The position numbers were made by a program, and so were the translations under genes. The notes beneath the pieces are model-generated. The model was not told the origin of the DNA. It searched no databases and worked only from the letters and a program-made list of their open reading frames with translations. DNA of 12,079 bases from Desulfobacter sp. (GTDB taxonomy: Bacteria > Desulfobacterota > Desulfobacteria > Desulfobacterales > Desulfobacteraceae), in the NCBI GenBank assembly GCA_030145005.1, contig JAQYWJ010000047.1, positions 1-12,079 of the forward strand. The letters are read 5' to 3'. Numbering within the stretch: position 1 is the stretch's first letter; each line of letters starts with the position of its first letter. Below, one piece after another: positions 1-8,436 of this stretch.

Positions 1-972
1 AAACAGGAGATGTCAGGACTAAAAGTGATCGTTTCCCTGATTGATCAATTAACGGGAATTCAGATCTGGGGGGACGCCCACAGGACAAATTTCAACCCGG
101 ATGAAATGAGTAGCTTTGAGGAGCGCATCGCCAGTGGGATTGTCAGCAAAATTTCCTGCGAAGACGGGGTGATCCCCAAGTTGCTTTCCCGTGAATCAAA
201 ACGAATTCCTCCTGAAAAGGTCACTACCTACCAGGCGTTGTTGCGGCTTTACCGGTTTCTAGATGACTTTTCCCCGGATAGTTTTGCCGGCGCTTTAGCC
301 GCCCTTGAGCAGGGATGTATTAATGAACCGGAATGCGGGCTGGCATGGAGCATGCTCGCCCGACTTTACTCCATCAATTACTCCATGGAGTTGTTTGATG
401 TTCAAACCCCTTTGGACAAAGCCTATGAATTTGCCAAGAAAGGGCTTATCTTTGCCCCGTCCGATCAGCGGGTCAGGATGGTCATGGCATTTGTCTTGTT
501 GTTTAAAAATGAGTTGTCCGCCGGGCTGGCCGAGGTCTACTGCGCCCTGGAGCTCAATCCAAACTCTTTGATTTTTCTTGAAAATATAGGGTATCTATTG
601 ACCCTTTTTGGGGATTGGGAACAGGGGCCTTTACTGATCAACCAGGCCATGTCCGCAAATCCTTATTATAATGTCAATGTACACTATGCCCTGTGGCTCA
701 ACTGGGTGCGTCAGGAAAAGTACGAGCACGCATACGAGGAGACCTTGCATTTTAACCAGCCCCTGCTGTTCTGGGATCCGGTATTGAAGACCGCAAGTTT
801 AGGCCTGCTGGGACGGGTTGAAGAAGCCATTCAGGCCGGAAAGGATATACTGGCGTGCAAACCTGATTTTGCCGAACGCGGCCGGGTGTTGATCCAACAC
901 TATATTAAATTCGATGATATGGTCCAACGCGTCATTATGGGACTGGAAAAAGCCGGTATCCGGATCGCATGA
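1..972 (+). CDS. TPR-repeat protein, C-terminal part (cyclase/TolB-associated type), 5' end cut by window
   Basis: The reading frame is open to the window edge, and the codons before the first ATG (position 10) fit the domain, so the true start probably lies outside. Residues about 1-45, counted from that ATG, look like the end of a TolB/FlgO-like module: the segment VSLIDQLTGIQIW matches the family pattern in which a Li-D-x-x-T-G-x-x-x-W strand precedes a helix. Residues about 70-310 are helical repeats of TPR type, with recurring Ala/Leu/Tyr pairs and 'ALELNPNS' and 'AMSANPYY' turns. The ending, 'VIMGLEKAGI', resembles the last residues of TPR proteins that carry an N-terminal adenylate/guanylate cyclase or winged-helix domain. 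Such proteins are thought to be signalling or scaffold proteins. The catalytic or DNA-binding part, if any, is not visible, so the class is inferred from the C-terminal half only. The next gene starts 199 nt downstream under its own promoter. Confidence 0.7.
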   Translation, partial: KQEMSGLKVIVSLIDQLTGIQIWGDAHRTNFNPDEMSSFEERIASGIVSKISCEDGVIPKLLSRESKRIPPEKVTTYQALLRLYRFLDDFSPDSFAGALAALEQGCINEPECGLAWSMLARLYSINYSMELFDVQTPLDKAYEFAKKGLIFAPSDQRVRMVMAFVLLFKNELSAGLAEVYCALELNPNSLIFLENIGYLLTLFGDWEQGPLLINQAMSANPYYNVNVHYALWLNWVRQEKYEHAYEETLHFNQPLLFWDPVLKTASLGLLGRVEEAIQAGKDILACKPDFAERGRVLIQHYIKFDDMVQRVIMGLEKAGIRIA

Positions 973-1007
973 TCATAAATTGCATGATGGAAATTCCTAT
1001 CGGGTCG

Positions 1008-1024
1008 CTCAGACAGAGCCTGAG
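1008..1024 (+). terminator. weak hairpin after the TPR gene, possible terminator
   Basis: CTCAG (1008-1012) and CTGAG (1020-1024) form a 5-bp stem with a 7-nt loop, 36 nt after the TPR gene stop. Only a short broken T tract follows (GGTTTAATTA). It is too weak to be a convincing rho-independent terminator, but it is the only candidate between the two genes. Confidence 0.2.
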
Positions 1025-1100
1025 GTTTAATTAAAAGCAATTATTTTCAGACTGGGCAAATTTGAGTCAAAAATTCTAACAACAAACCATAGCGTCTGCC

Positions 1101-1129
1101 TTGACATGGCCGGGTTCATGACCTAAAAT
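1101..1129 (+). promoter_or_regulatory. sigma70-type promoter of the tamB-omp85 operon
   Basis: A perfect -35 hexamer TTGACA (1101-1106) is followed, after a 17-nt spacer, by TAAAAT (1124-1129), one mismatch from TATAAT. Transcription would start near 1136, leaving an mRNA leader of about 36 nt before the ATG at 1172. Position and quality make it the likely promoter for the two envelope genes downstream. Confidence 0.65.
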
Positions 1130-1171
1130 TTAAAGAATATTTTAGATAAATCCCAAACCCGCACAGGCAAT

Positions 1172-4100
1172 ATGGCAACCCCCACAGATTCTCAAACCCC
1201 TTCCAAGACAACCCGCAGTCCCGGCAAATTTTTACAAAGACGCTGGTTCCGGGTCATTTTTTTTACCTGTTTACTGGGCGTTTGCCTTGTGGCCGGGCTG
1301 GTTGTTGCCGGTCTTTTTTTTATTGAGACCAGGCCTGCCCAGGCCTTTATCCAAAAACAGGTCAACAAGGCGATTCCCGGTACCCTGTCATGGGAACATT
1401 TCCGCCTGGATCTTAGAGCGGGCAGGGTTCAGATTTCCGGAGTTCGCCTTAAGGGCGTATCCGGCAAAGAACTGGCCGGCATCTCTTTGGTGGCGGCCAA
1501 GGTTGACTGGTCTGCGTTGACCCGGCAGAAAATTGAACTGACCCGAATCCTGATTGACAAGCCTGTCCTTGATATCAGCATGTCGGAGCAGGGGGATATT
1601 GACATTTTGTCGGCCCTGGTTGCTGACACCCGGTCGCTGGCGGATGCCAAGGCTTCCGAGCCTGACCAGTCCCCAGGCATTGATTTCTGGGTCCGTGAAT
1701 TCAAGGTGAATCAGGCTCAGATAAAAGTGACAGCCCCTCAATTTAATACGGATCTTGCCGAGTTGTCCGTTGAGGTGACCGGGTTTAAATTGGCCGACCT
1801 TTCTGCTTCGGCTAAATTGGCCCTGGCCGGTGGTCATCTGGGATTTGGGGACATGGATTTTGCCCTTGACTCCTTTGATGTCCAGGCCCGCATTGACAAG
1901 GACAAAATTTCAGATATTGGTATCCGTGCCGGGATGCCGGGCATTGGATTTAATGCCAAAGGCTCTGTTGCAGGACTTTTGGGGACGGTGACGCCGGATT
2001 TGATTGCCACCCTTGATGTGGAAGCGCCTTTGGCCACAAAGGCTCTGGGCCTGCCCGAGGATCTGATCCAGGGAAACGGCCGGGTCAATCTGTCCATTAA
2101 AGGCGATATCGATAATCCCGTTGCCGGGCTCCGGTTTGAGTTTGGGCAGGGACGTATAAACAAAACCGCCATATCAGGCATAAATGTTTACGCCGGGCTT
2201 GAGGACCGGCATTTGACCTTTAAAGACTGTCGGATAAATTTGCCGGCCGGGACCATTCCTTTTGGTGGCGATGTGGATTTGTCAAAAATCTTTCCAAAGG
2301 GATTTACCGGTTCCATGGCTAGCCTGGATACCCTGGCCTATACCTTTTTTCTTAACCCGGGGAGCCTGGTCCTGGATGCCCTTGAATTGGGAGAAAATAC
2401 CCCGGAGGGGAAAGTTACCGCCCAGGTCCGGGTCAAGGGCCGGGGTGTGATCCCCGGGCAGATGTCTGCCCATGCCGACCTGGATGTTACGGCCTATGAC
2501 CTGATCCTGCCCCGGATGTCCGAACCGGCAAAGGTGCAGTTCAAGGCCGGTGCTGAGCTGAAAAAAGAGCATCTGACCCTCACCGACCTGACCCTGGACG
2601 GACCCGGCATGACCGGTACAGGTTCTTTTCGGATGAATCTGCCGGGGTTTGATCCCCGGGCCATGACAATGACCGGGAATCTGGACCTGGACGTGGCGGA
2701 CATATCGGTTCCCTTAAGCCTCGTGGGCCAAAAGGGTTCGGGCAGTGCCGGTGTCCATGCCGTGGTCAAGGGTGCTTTGCCGGCACCGGATTTGACCCTG
2801 GATATCAATGCCGGCAATCTGACTTCCAACGGGTTCCAGGCCGATGAAGTGCTTTGCAAGGCACGAATGGACAAGGGGGTGCTCCAGGTTCAGGCGCTGA
2901 CCCTTAAACGCAACCAGGGGTCGCTTCATGCCGGAGGGACCCTGGCGCTGGGCGGAAAAAAGGGGCAGGATCATGCCCTGGACCTGACCGTGGAATTTAA
3001 TCAGCTTGAACTGGACGAACTGGCCCCGGATCTGGGGGCCAGGGGGACTTTTTCCGGTAAAGTGACCGGGACCGGGTCTCTGGAAAAGCCGGATATTCAG
3101 GTCTCACTTTCGGGACAAAATCCGGGTTTTGAAGCATATGCCCTGGGCAACATCCAGGCACAGCTTAGGTTTGTCAACAATATTCTGACCTTTAAACAGG
3201 CTCGCATCCGGAAGAATAACGCGCACTTGGACATTACCGGGCAGGTCAATATGGCGGACAAGACCCTTGATGTCCGGGCCGTGATTCCGGAAACCGACCT
3301 TAAAGGTATTGACCCGGCTGCTGATGCCGCCCTTGCCTCGGGCCGGCTGGGTCTGGATATTTCCGCCAGGGGCAGTCTGCTTGCCCCGGATATCTCTGGA
3401 CGCATCAAAGCTCGAGATCTGCGCCTTCCCAATGCCCCGGACATGGCGGCTGATGCCAATGCTGTCATAGAGGTGCACGGGCCTTTGGATAACCCTGAAG
3501 CGTTGCAGGCATCTGTTAATATCTCCCGGCTGGCATTGGTAAACCAGGAACAGATGCTGATCCGCATTGAAAATGCCGCAGCCCTGCTCAAAGATGGCCG
3601 GTTCAAGCTTGATCCGGTGCCGGTCCGGATCATGGACAAGGGAGCGCTTACCCTGTGGGCCAACGGTGATATTAAAGGCGATCTGGCTGCAGAAGTCTCC
3701 GGCAGCCTGCCTGTGTCTATACTGGTTCCCCTGGCAGACGGGATAAATTTCGCAGAAGGGGATATTCTGATCTCGTTGCGTGCCAAGGGCAAAACCGCCG
3801 CTCCTGATTTAAGGGGCAGTGTTGAATTCTCAAACATGACCCTGGACCTCCAGGCCTTGGAAGAGCCTTTGCAGAATGTTAACGGCCGCATTGTGCTGAC
3901 CCCTGAGGCGGTTGACATCCAGGATGTTACAGCTGATCTTGGCGATGGCAAAATAGCCCTGACCGGAATGGCCGAACTGAAAAACGGCATACCGGATAAG
4001 TTTAAACTGAACCTTGACGCCGGCCAGGTACCAGTGGATGTACCTGATACCCTGGAGATGACGTTGAACAGTCAACTGACCTGGGCCGGTACCATGGATA

Positions 4101-4963
4101 AATCAGCGATCACCGGCCAGATAGACATCTTTGAAGGCACCTATTACAAGGATGTGGATTTAAGTCTGATAAGCATAACCGCCCAGACAACCAAAAAATC
4201 CCGCCCCAAAGTACGGGAACCCGGGCCGGATTTTTTAAAAACCATCGGGCTCAATATTTATGTTACCCGCAGGGAAGCTATTGTCGTGGACAACAACCTG
4301 GCGTCCATGAGCATCAGTCCTAATATCAGCATCAGGGGGACCGCGTATGCGCCGTCCCTGGATGGCCGGGCCGTGGTGGATGAGGGCACTATTACTTTTC
4401 AGCAAGCTCAATTCGAAATCATTGAAGGGTCCATTGATTTTATCAATCCGTATAAAATTGAACCCGAAATTACCCTGACCGGTGAAACCACGATATCTTC
4501 CTATACCATTACCCTGTCTGTGACCGGTACGCCGGATGACCTGGTGCTTGAATTTTCTTCAGATCTTGATGCTACGGATGCAGACATTTTTTCCTTGATT
4601 GCCTTTGGCAAAACTACAGATGAAATGGGCTCTGTGGACAGTGACGGTGGGGCGATGCCGGCAGCGGCCATTGCCAAGATGCTTGTAGATTCTTTAAGTG
4701 AAAAAATTAAGGAGACAACGGGATTAAGCGAAGTCAGCTTCATCATGAATCATGAAGGTAACGAAACCAATGTACATGTCGGTTTAGGCGCAGAACTTTC
4801 CCGCCGGCTCAGTGTCTCCTACGGCATAGATATCAATGACGGAGAGACCGTGCAGAAGGTTACTACCTATTACAAACTTCTGGAACACCTGCTGTTAAGC
4901 AGTTTTCAGGACACCAGCGGCAAGTTGGGTGGTGAACTTAAATACAGGCTGGAGTTTAGATGA
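1172..4963 (+). CDS. tamB: TamB-like translocation/assembly module protein (DUF490, AsmA-like superfamily)
   Basis: This 1263-residue protein is almost the same length as E. coli TamB. A basic N-terminus (R23, R24, R27) precedes one hydrophobic segment at about 28-50, which gives an inner-membrane signal anchor with the rest in the periplasm. Residues about 60-1000 are a long run of repetitive beta-strand segments rich in Gly, Asp and Leu, as in the beta-taco groove of AsmA/TamB proteins. The C-terminal third is the TamB/DUF490 domain, with typical strings around G1056-G1065 (RGTAYAPSLDG), then VDEGTITFQ, and 'DIFSLIAFGKT' further on. In known systems TamB partners an Omp85 barrel to help insert outer-membrane proteins, and TamB relatives carry phospholipids to the outer membrane. 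The Omp85 gene follows directly with a 4-nt overlap, which supports this role. The ATG at 1172 is the only start after the in-frame stop at 1124. Its Shine-Dalgarno is poor (AGG four bases upstream), so translation may be modest. Confidence 0.92.
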   Translation: MATPTDSQTPSKTTRSPGKFLQRRWFRVIFFTCLLGVCLVAGLVVAGLFFIETRPAQAFIQKQVNKAIPGTLSWEHFRLDLRAGRVQISGVRLKGVSGKELAGISLVAAKVDWSALTRQKIELTRILIDKPVLDISMSEQGDIDILSALVADTRSLADAKASEPDQSPGIDFWVREFKVNQAQIKVTAPQFNTDLAELSVEVTGFKLADLSASAKLALAGGHLGFGDMDFALDSFDVQARIDKDKISDIGIRAGMPGIGFNAKGSVAGLLGTVTPDLIATLDVEAPLATKALGLPEDLIQGNGRVNLSIKGDIDNPVAGLRFEFGQGRINKTAISGINVYAGLEDRHLTFKDCRINLPAGTIPFGGDVDLSKIFPKGFTGSMASLDTLAYTFFLNPGSLVLDALELGENTPEGKVTAQVRVKGRGVIPGQMSAHADLDVTAYDLILPRMSEPAKVQFKAGAELKKEHLTLTDLTLDGPGMTGTGSFRMNLPGFDPRAMTMTGNLDLDVADISVPLSLVGQKGSGSAGVHAVVKGALPAPDLTLDINAGNLTSNGFQADEVLCKARMDKGVLQVQALTLKRNQGSLHAGGTLALGGKKGQDHALDLTVEFNQLELDELAPDLGARGTFSGKVTGTGSLEKPDIQVSLSGQNPGFEAYALGNIQAQLRFVNNILTFKQARIRKNNAHLDITGQVNMADKTLDVRAVIPETDLKGIDPAADAALASGRLGLDISARGSLLAPDISGRIKARDLRLPNAPDMAADANAVIEVHGPLDNPEALQASVNISRLALVNQEQMLIRIENAAALLKDGRFKLDPVPVRIMDKGALTLWANGDIKGDLAAEVSGSLPVSILVPLADGINFAEGDILISLRAKGKTAAPDLRGSVEFSNMTLDLQALEEPLQNVNGRIVLTPEAVDIQDVTADLGDGKIALTGMAELKNGIPDKFKLNLDAGQVPVDVPDTLEMTLNSQLTWAGTMDKSAITGQIDIFEGTYYKDVDLSLISITAQTTKKSRPKVREPGPDFLKTIGLNIYVTRREAIVVDNNLASMSISPNISIRGTAYAPSLDGRAVVDEGTITFQQAQFEIIEGSIDFINPYKIEPEITLTGETTISSYTITLSVTGTPDDLVLEFSSDLDATDADIFSLIAFGKTTDEMGSVDSDGGAMPAAAIAKMLVDSLSEKIKETTGLSEVSFIMNHEGNETNVHVGLGAELSRRLSVSYGIDINDGETVQKVTTYYKLLEHLLLSSFQDTSGKLGGELKYRLEFR

Positions 4964-7725
4964 TGATGCGATTTTATTTTTTTGTTTTTGTGGCCTGTGT
5001 TTATCTGGGAGGGGCTGCGTCTGTATCTGCAGCAGATGCCGGCAAAGTGGCGGATATCAATATCATAGTTAAGGGTCCTTCTGAAAAACAGGCGTTCTGG
5101 CAGTCCATTGCCTCAAGCTTTATCCCCATAAACGTTGGGGATGATTATTCCATCGAGGCCATGGATATTGCTGTCAAGGCATTAACCCAGGCCCAGTTTT
5201 TTGAATTCATATATGTACCGGATCCTGAAAAAACAGAACAAGGTGTGGTGCTCACCTTTGAATTGACCCCGTTTTTCAGGATACAGGATATTCAAATCAA
5301 AAACGCATTCCCCTTGTTTGAGCAGGAAGTGCTGAACGCAATGACCATCAAGGTCGGAGGCGTTTATCAAGAGCAGAAAACGGCAGACCAGGCCCAGCGG
5401 GTGGAAAAACTGTTCAAGCGCCGGGGGTATTATGCGCCAAAGGTTAATGTATCTGCTGAGAAACAGGGTAATCGCTACGTTATTGACGTGGATATTGACA
5501 AGGGCCCATTTCACAATATCCGAAAGGTTAAGTTTAAAGGCAATGATGATATCGGCCAGGCCCGTCTTAAATTTGTAACCGGGGCCTGGCGGAAATCCCT
5601 TTTGCCGTGGCATGGCAACCGTCTTACAGACAAAGCGATGAAGGATGATATCAAGAAAATCATCCAATTTTATCGGGAAAAAGGGTATGCAGATGTTCAG
5701 GTGACAGCAAAAACGTTGCCGGTTCAAGGCAGTGATGCCGTGGATGTCATTTTCACAATTGATGAAGGCCCGCTGTACAAAATTGACATTCAGGGCAATG
5801 AGGCCTTTTACAAATGGTCTTTGAAAAAAGAACTTTTGCTCGAAGAAAAAGGGAACAAAAACGATTTTGCCCTGAAAAAAAGCATGCAAAATATCAGGAA
5901 ACGGTATGAGACGAAAGGTTTTCAAGATGCAAAAGTTAAAGACGAAAAAAAGGATTCTCAACGTCCGGGTGTGCGTCAGGTTAATATCGTTATCGACGAA
6001 GGGTTGAAGTACACAGTGTCTGAACTTAAAATCAATGGTGCAGACACTTTGCCTTTAAAGCAACTTAAAAAAAATATTTTGACCCGGGAAAAGGGCGCTT
6101 TCAGCCAAACCGAACTGAGAGATGACCTTAAAGCGGTTAAGGCATTGTATTTTACCAAAGGGTTTACAAAAATTAAGGTGAATAAAAAAGTTAAGATCAG
6201 TGATGCACCGGATAAGAACGAAAAACAGGTTGCCGTTGAGATCATCATAAAGGAAGGTCCCAGAACAAAGGTCGAACAGGTTGATATCCAGGGGCTTTCG
6301 ATCATTTCTTTGGACGAGGCCCGTGATGTCATGGCCATGAAAAAGGGGCGCTGGTATGACAGTGCCCTGCTTGATGATGATATTTCAGCACTGCAGCAGG
6401 CCGTATCGGAAAAAGGCTATCCCCATGTTCAGGTAAAAGCGGATTCCAAATTTTCCAGGGACAGTACCCGAATCCGGATCACCTATCATGTGGACCAGGG
6501 GCCTGAGGTGGTGGTGGGCAAGATTTTTTATTTCGGGGGCCTGCGGATTAAACAGAAAGAGCTTGAAGATGAGATGGAGATCGCCCCGGGAGACCCGTTT
6601 TCCATGCTTAATATTGTGAACTCCCGCAGGAACATCCAGGATCTTAATGCCGTGGATACCGTCAGAATCAGAATTGCAGGCCTTAAAAGCCGGCAGCCCG
6701 AGGCTGACCTGATTGTGGAGATATCCGAGAAAAAACCCTATTATGTGGAACTGGCCGTCGGATATGATACCTCCCGGCATTTGTACATGGAAGCCGGCAT
6801 CGGGGATAAGGATTTTTTGGGCAATAACCTGAATGCCGAAGCCGGTCTTGAGTTGAGCCAGGTTGGTTACGGCATGGATTTTTCCTTAACTGAACCACGG
6901 TTTCTTTCCACCCGCTTCACTTCCATAACCAAGGCATATACAAAAGAAAACGAGGCGTTCAACAAAGACTACGGCATCAGAACCTATGGCCTGTCCCAGA
7001 CGTTTCTGCGCAATTTTAAGAATAAGAAGATCAACCTTTCATTAGGCGGGGGCTATGAATACCGGGACCAGTATTTAAGGGTGGATCGTGAGCTTGATGA
7101 TGATGAAGATGACGATTATGGGGTTCGCCATATCGGCCGGATGAATACAGGTATTACCTGGCGTACCACAGATTCCATTGTCCACCCCCGAAAGGGGTTG
7201 TTTGCATCGACAACCTTTGATGTATTCAAAGGCACTTATTCCAGTCTTGATGACTTTTACAAATACGGCCTGGAGCTGCGGTATTATTTTCCGGTCACCA
7301 ACGACCTGGTTATCGCCATGCGTGGCCGCTACGGATACATGGATACTTACGGGGGCAATACCCATATTTCCGATGACCAGCTCTATTATCTGGGTGGTGC
7401 GTCAACCGTAAGGGGGTTTGATGAAAACATGCTGCAGTATGATGATGACGACAACGCCGTGGGGGGCAGATCCATGATGCTCGGCTCTGTTGAAGCCCGA
7501 TACGATCTGAGTTTAAACTATGAGTTTGCCCTGTTTTTTGACACCGGCGCCTTAACCCAAATCCAGAAACCGGGCATCTCGGAATCATTCAGAAGCAGTG
7601 TCGGTATTGGTCTGCGCCGTCAGACACCGGTAGGGCCCATCAGTTTGCTGTACGGCTGGAAATTGGATCCCCAAGCCGGTGAAAGCACGGGGTGTTTTTA
7701 TTTTTCCATGGGCTATACCTTTTAA
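4960..7725 (+). CDS. tamA: Omp85-family outer-membrane assembly protein with seven POTRA domains (TamA/BamA-like)
   Basis: A signal peptide is visible (hydrophobic residues about 5-20, V-S-A cleavage site near 24). Seven POTRA-like units of about 80 residues follow: roughly 28-104, 105-183, 184-271, 272-349, 350-434, 435-515 and 516-593. Most end in a strand plus a '(D/K)(E/K/Q)GP'-type turn and contain a 'Y/F-x-x-K-G-(Y/F)' helix end. Residues 594-921 form the beta barrel, with the Omp85 hallmark VRGF at 817-820 and a C-terminal aromatic beta signal ending YTF. The family inserts or exports proteins at the outer membrane. Pairing with tamB argues for a TamA-like partner, but seven POTRAs exceed the three of E. 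coli TamA and five of BamA, so the tamA symbol is tentative. The start reads ATG ATG ATG; the first overlaps the tamB stop, and GGAG (4951-4954) sits 5 or 8 nt before the first two, so translation is probably coupled to tamB. Two acidic clusters (713-719 and 828-831) lie in the barrel. Confidence 0.9.
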   Translation: MMMRFYFFVFVACVYLGGAASVSAADAGKVADINIIVKGPSEKQAFWQSIASSFIPINVGDDYSIEAMDIAVKALTQAQFFEFIYVPDPEKTEQGVVLTFELTPFFRIQDIQIKNAFPLFEQEVLNAMTIKVGGVYQEQKTADQAQRVEKLFKRRGYYAPKVNVSAEKQGNRYVIDVDIDKGPFHNIRKVKFKGNDDIGQARLKFVTGAWRKSLLPWHGNRLTDKAMKDDIKKIIQFYREKGYADVQVTAKTLPVQGSDAVDVIFTIDEGPLYKIDIQGNEAFYKWSLKKELLLEEKGNKNDFALKKSMQNIRKRYETKGFQDAKVKDEKKDSQRPGVRQVNIVIDEGLKYTVSELKINGADTLPLKQLKKNILTREKGAFSQTELRDDLKAVKALYFTKGFTKIKVNKKVKISDAPDKNEKQVAVEIIIKEGPRTKVEQVDIQGLSIISLDEARDVMAMKKGRWYDSALLDDDISALQQAVSEKGYPHVQVKADSKFSRDSTRIRITYHVDQGPEVVVGKIFYFGGLRIKQKELEDEMEIAPGDPFSMLNIVNSRRNIQDLNAVDTVRIRIAGLKSRQPEADLIVEISEKKPYYVELAVGYDTSRHLYMEAGIGDKDFLGNNLNAEAGLELSQVGYGMDFSLTEPRFLSTRFTSITKAYTKENEAFNKDYGIRTYGLSQTFLRNFKNKKINLSLGGGYEYRDQYLRVDRELDDDEDDDYGVRHIGRMNTGITWRTTDSIVHPRKGLFASTTFDVFKGTYSSLDDFYKYGLELRYYFPVTNDLVIAMRGRYGYMDTYGGNTHISDDQLYYLGGASTVRGFDENMLQYDDDDNAVGGRSMMLGSVEARYDLSLNYEFALFFDTGALTQIQKPGISESFRSSVGIGLRRQTPVGPISLLYGWKLDPQAGESTGCFYFSMGYTF

Positions 7726-7794
7726 TTCGGCTTTACAAAGGCTCGGATTGTACTTAAAGTCAATTGGAAATAAATGGGAGGGGGACAATTTGTC

Positions 7795-7823
7795 TTGTTT
7801 TGTTCTCTAAAATTTCTTATAAA
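7795..7823 (+). promoter_or_regulatory. candidate sigma70 promoter upstream of the universal stress protein gene
   Basis: TTGTTT (7795-7800) and TATAAA (7818-7823) are separated by 17 nt. The -10 element overlaps the 16-bp palindrome at 7819-7834, so a regulator bound there could block initiation. The leader to the ATG at 7954 would be about 125 nt, long enough for further control. Evidence is sequence match and spacing only. Confidence 0.4.
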
Positions 7824-7834
7824 GCCGGCTTTAT
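7819..7834. repeat. perfect 16-bp palindrome, operator-like, with an adjoining short hairpin
   Basis: ATAAAGCC followed at once by GGCTTTAT is a perfect inverted repeat with no loop, which suits a dimeric DNA-binding protein better than an RNA hairpin. Directly next to it, GGTC-ATG-GACC (7835-7845) forms a second small inverted repeat. The pair lies between the omp85 stop and the stress-protein gene and overlaps a candidate -10 element. No T tract follows, so it is not a good terminator. Confidence 0.5.
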
Positions 7835-7953
7835 GGTCATGGACCGGTATAGCAGGGTGGCGTAAATGCTTTTTATCCTTGCGGCCGGGGGCCAAAACAA
7901 TCTTAGGATAGGCTATTTAAACATTTAAAAATGCACAAATTAAGGAACGGTAG

Positions 7954-8349
7954 ATGAAATTTATCGTGGGCTACAAACGTGGCACAAACCAGGCGGAAAA
8001 TCTTCTTGAACTTGCATTGAAACGGGCTCAACTTTTTAATGCAACAGTCTCGATCGTTACCATAATGCCCGAGGGTATGGAAAAGGATCAGGACCTGATC
8101 ACTGAGACGAAAGCCGATCTGGAAAAGGCCAAAACCCATTTTGACAGGAAAGATATCCCCTGTGAAAGCCATTTACTGATTCGCGGCATTGATCCCGGAG
8201 ATGATCTGGTTAATTTTGCCAAGAAAACCCAGGCAGACGAAATCATTATCGGTGTGAAAAACAGAACCAAGGTGGGAAAACTGCTGCTGGGTTCCACAGC
8301 CCAGGCTGTGGTTCTCAATGCTCCTTGCCCGGTGGTTACCATGAAATAG
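7954..8349 (+). CDS. universal stress protein family (UspA-like), single domain
   Basis: This 131-residue cytoplasmic protein has the Usp fold signature: a first strand FIVGY, a helix with repeated Ala/Leu, and the C-terminal 'APCPVV' end strand. The nucleotide-binding loop reads G100-x2-N103-x9-G113-S114, close to the family's G-x2-G-x9-G-(S/T), with Asn for the second Gly. The usual DGS after the first strand is replaced by R9-G10-T11, so the Asp that contacts ATP is missing. Family members help survival under stress; some bind ATP and others do not, and this one could be of either kind. A good Shine-Dalgarno AAGGA (7942-7946) lies 7 nt before the ATG. It is probably transcribed alone or nearly so, from the promoter proposed at 7795-7823. 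Confidence 0.9.
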   Translation: MKFIVGYKRGTNQAENLLELALKRAQLFNATVSIVTIMPEGMEKDQDLITETKADLEKAKTHFDRKDIPCESHLLIRGIDPGDDLVNFAKKTQADEIIIGVKNRTKVGKLLLGSTAQAVVLNAPCPVVTMK

Positions 8350-8394
8350 GCATTGGGATTTTATGGATATTTAGTTAGGGCCATCGAAACAATA

Positions 8395-8420
8395 AAAGCC
8401 ATCATATGGTTTGTCTTTTT
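8395..8420 (+). terminator. possible rho-independent terminator after the stress-protein gene
   Basis: AAAGCCAT and ATGGTTT pair around a 3-nt loop (8403-8405) with one bulged G (8398). The stem is followed by TTTGTCTTTTT, ending at 8420. The stem is short and AT-rich, but position (45 nt after the stop) and the T-rich tail fit a terminator. Confidence 0.4.
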
Positions 8421-8436
8421 ACCCGTCTTCTTTGTT

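Noticed and set aside
1008..1030. Possible TPP-type riboswitch because of CTCAG/CTGAG pieces
   Set aside because: The conserved TPP core is missing; only a short stem is present.
3097..3990. Minus-strand open frame of 297 codons inside tamB
   Set aside because: It lies wholly antisense to a strongly supported tamB gene, is Ser/Arg/Ala-rich with no recognisable domain, and is best explained by codon bias of the opposite strand.
4960..5034. Lipoprotein signal (Cys at residue 13 of the Omp85 protein)
   Set aside because: The residues before this Cys (FVA) do not form a good lipobox, and a clear signal peptidase I site (VSA) follows.
5182..5961. Minus-strand open frame of 259 codons inside the omp85 gene
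   Set aside because: It is antisense to well-defined POTRA domains, has a Phe/Ile/Leu-rich composition typical of shadow frames, and has no motif.
4960..7725. Naming the Omp85 gene bamA
   Set aside because: The tight pairing with tamB and absence of the usual bamA neighbours (such as skp/ompH or lpxD) favour a TamA-like partner, though the POTRA number leaves some doubt.
7846..7953. Cyclic-di-GMP riboswitch before the stress-protein gene
   Set aside because: The leader has G-rich pieces, but the conserved GEMM core elements are not seen.
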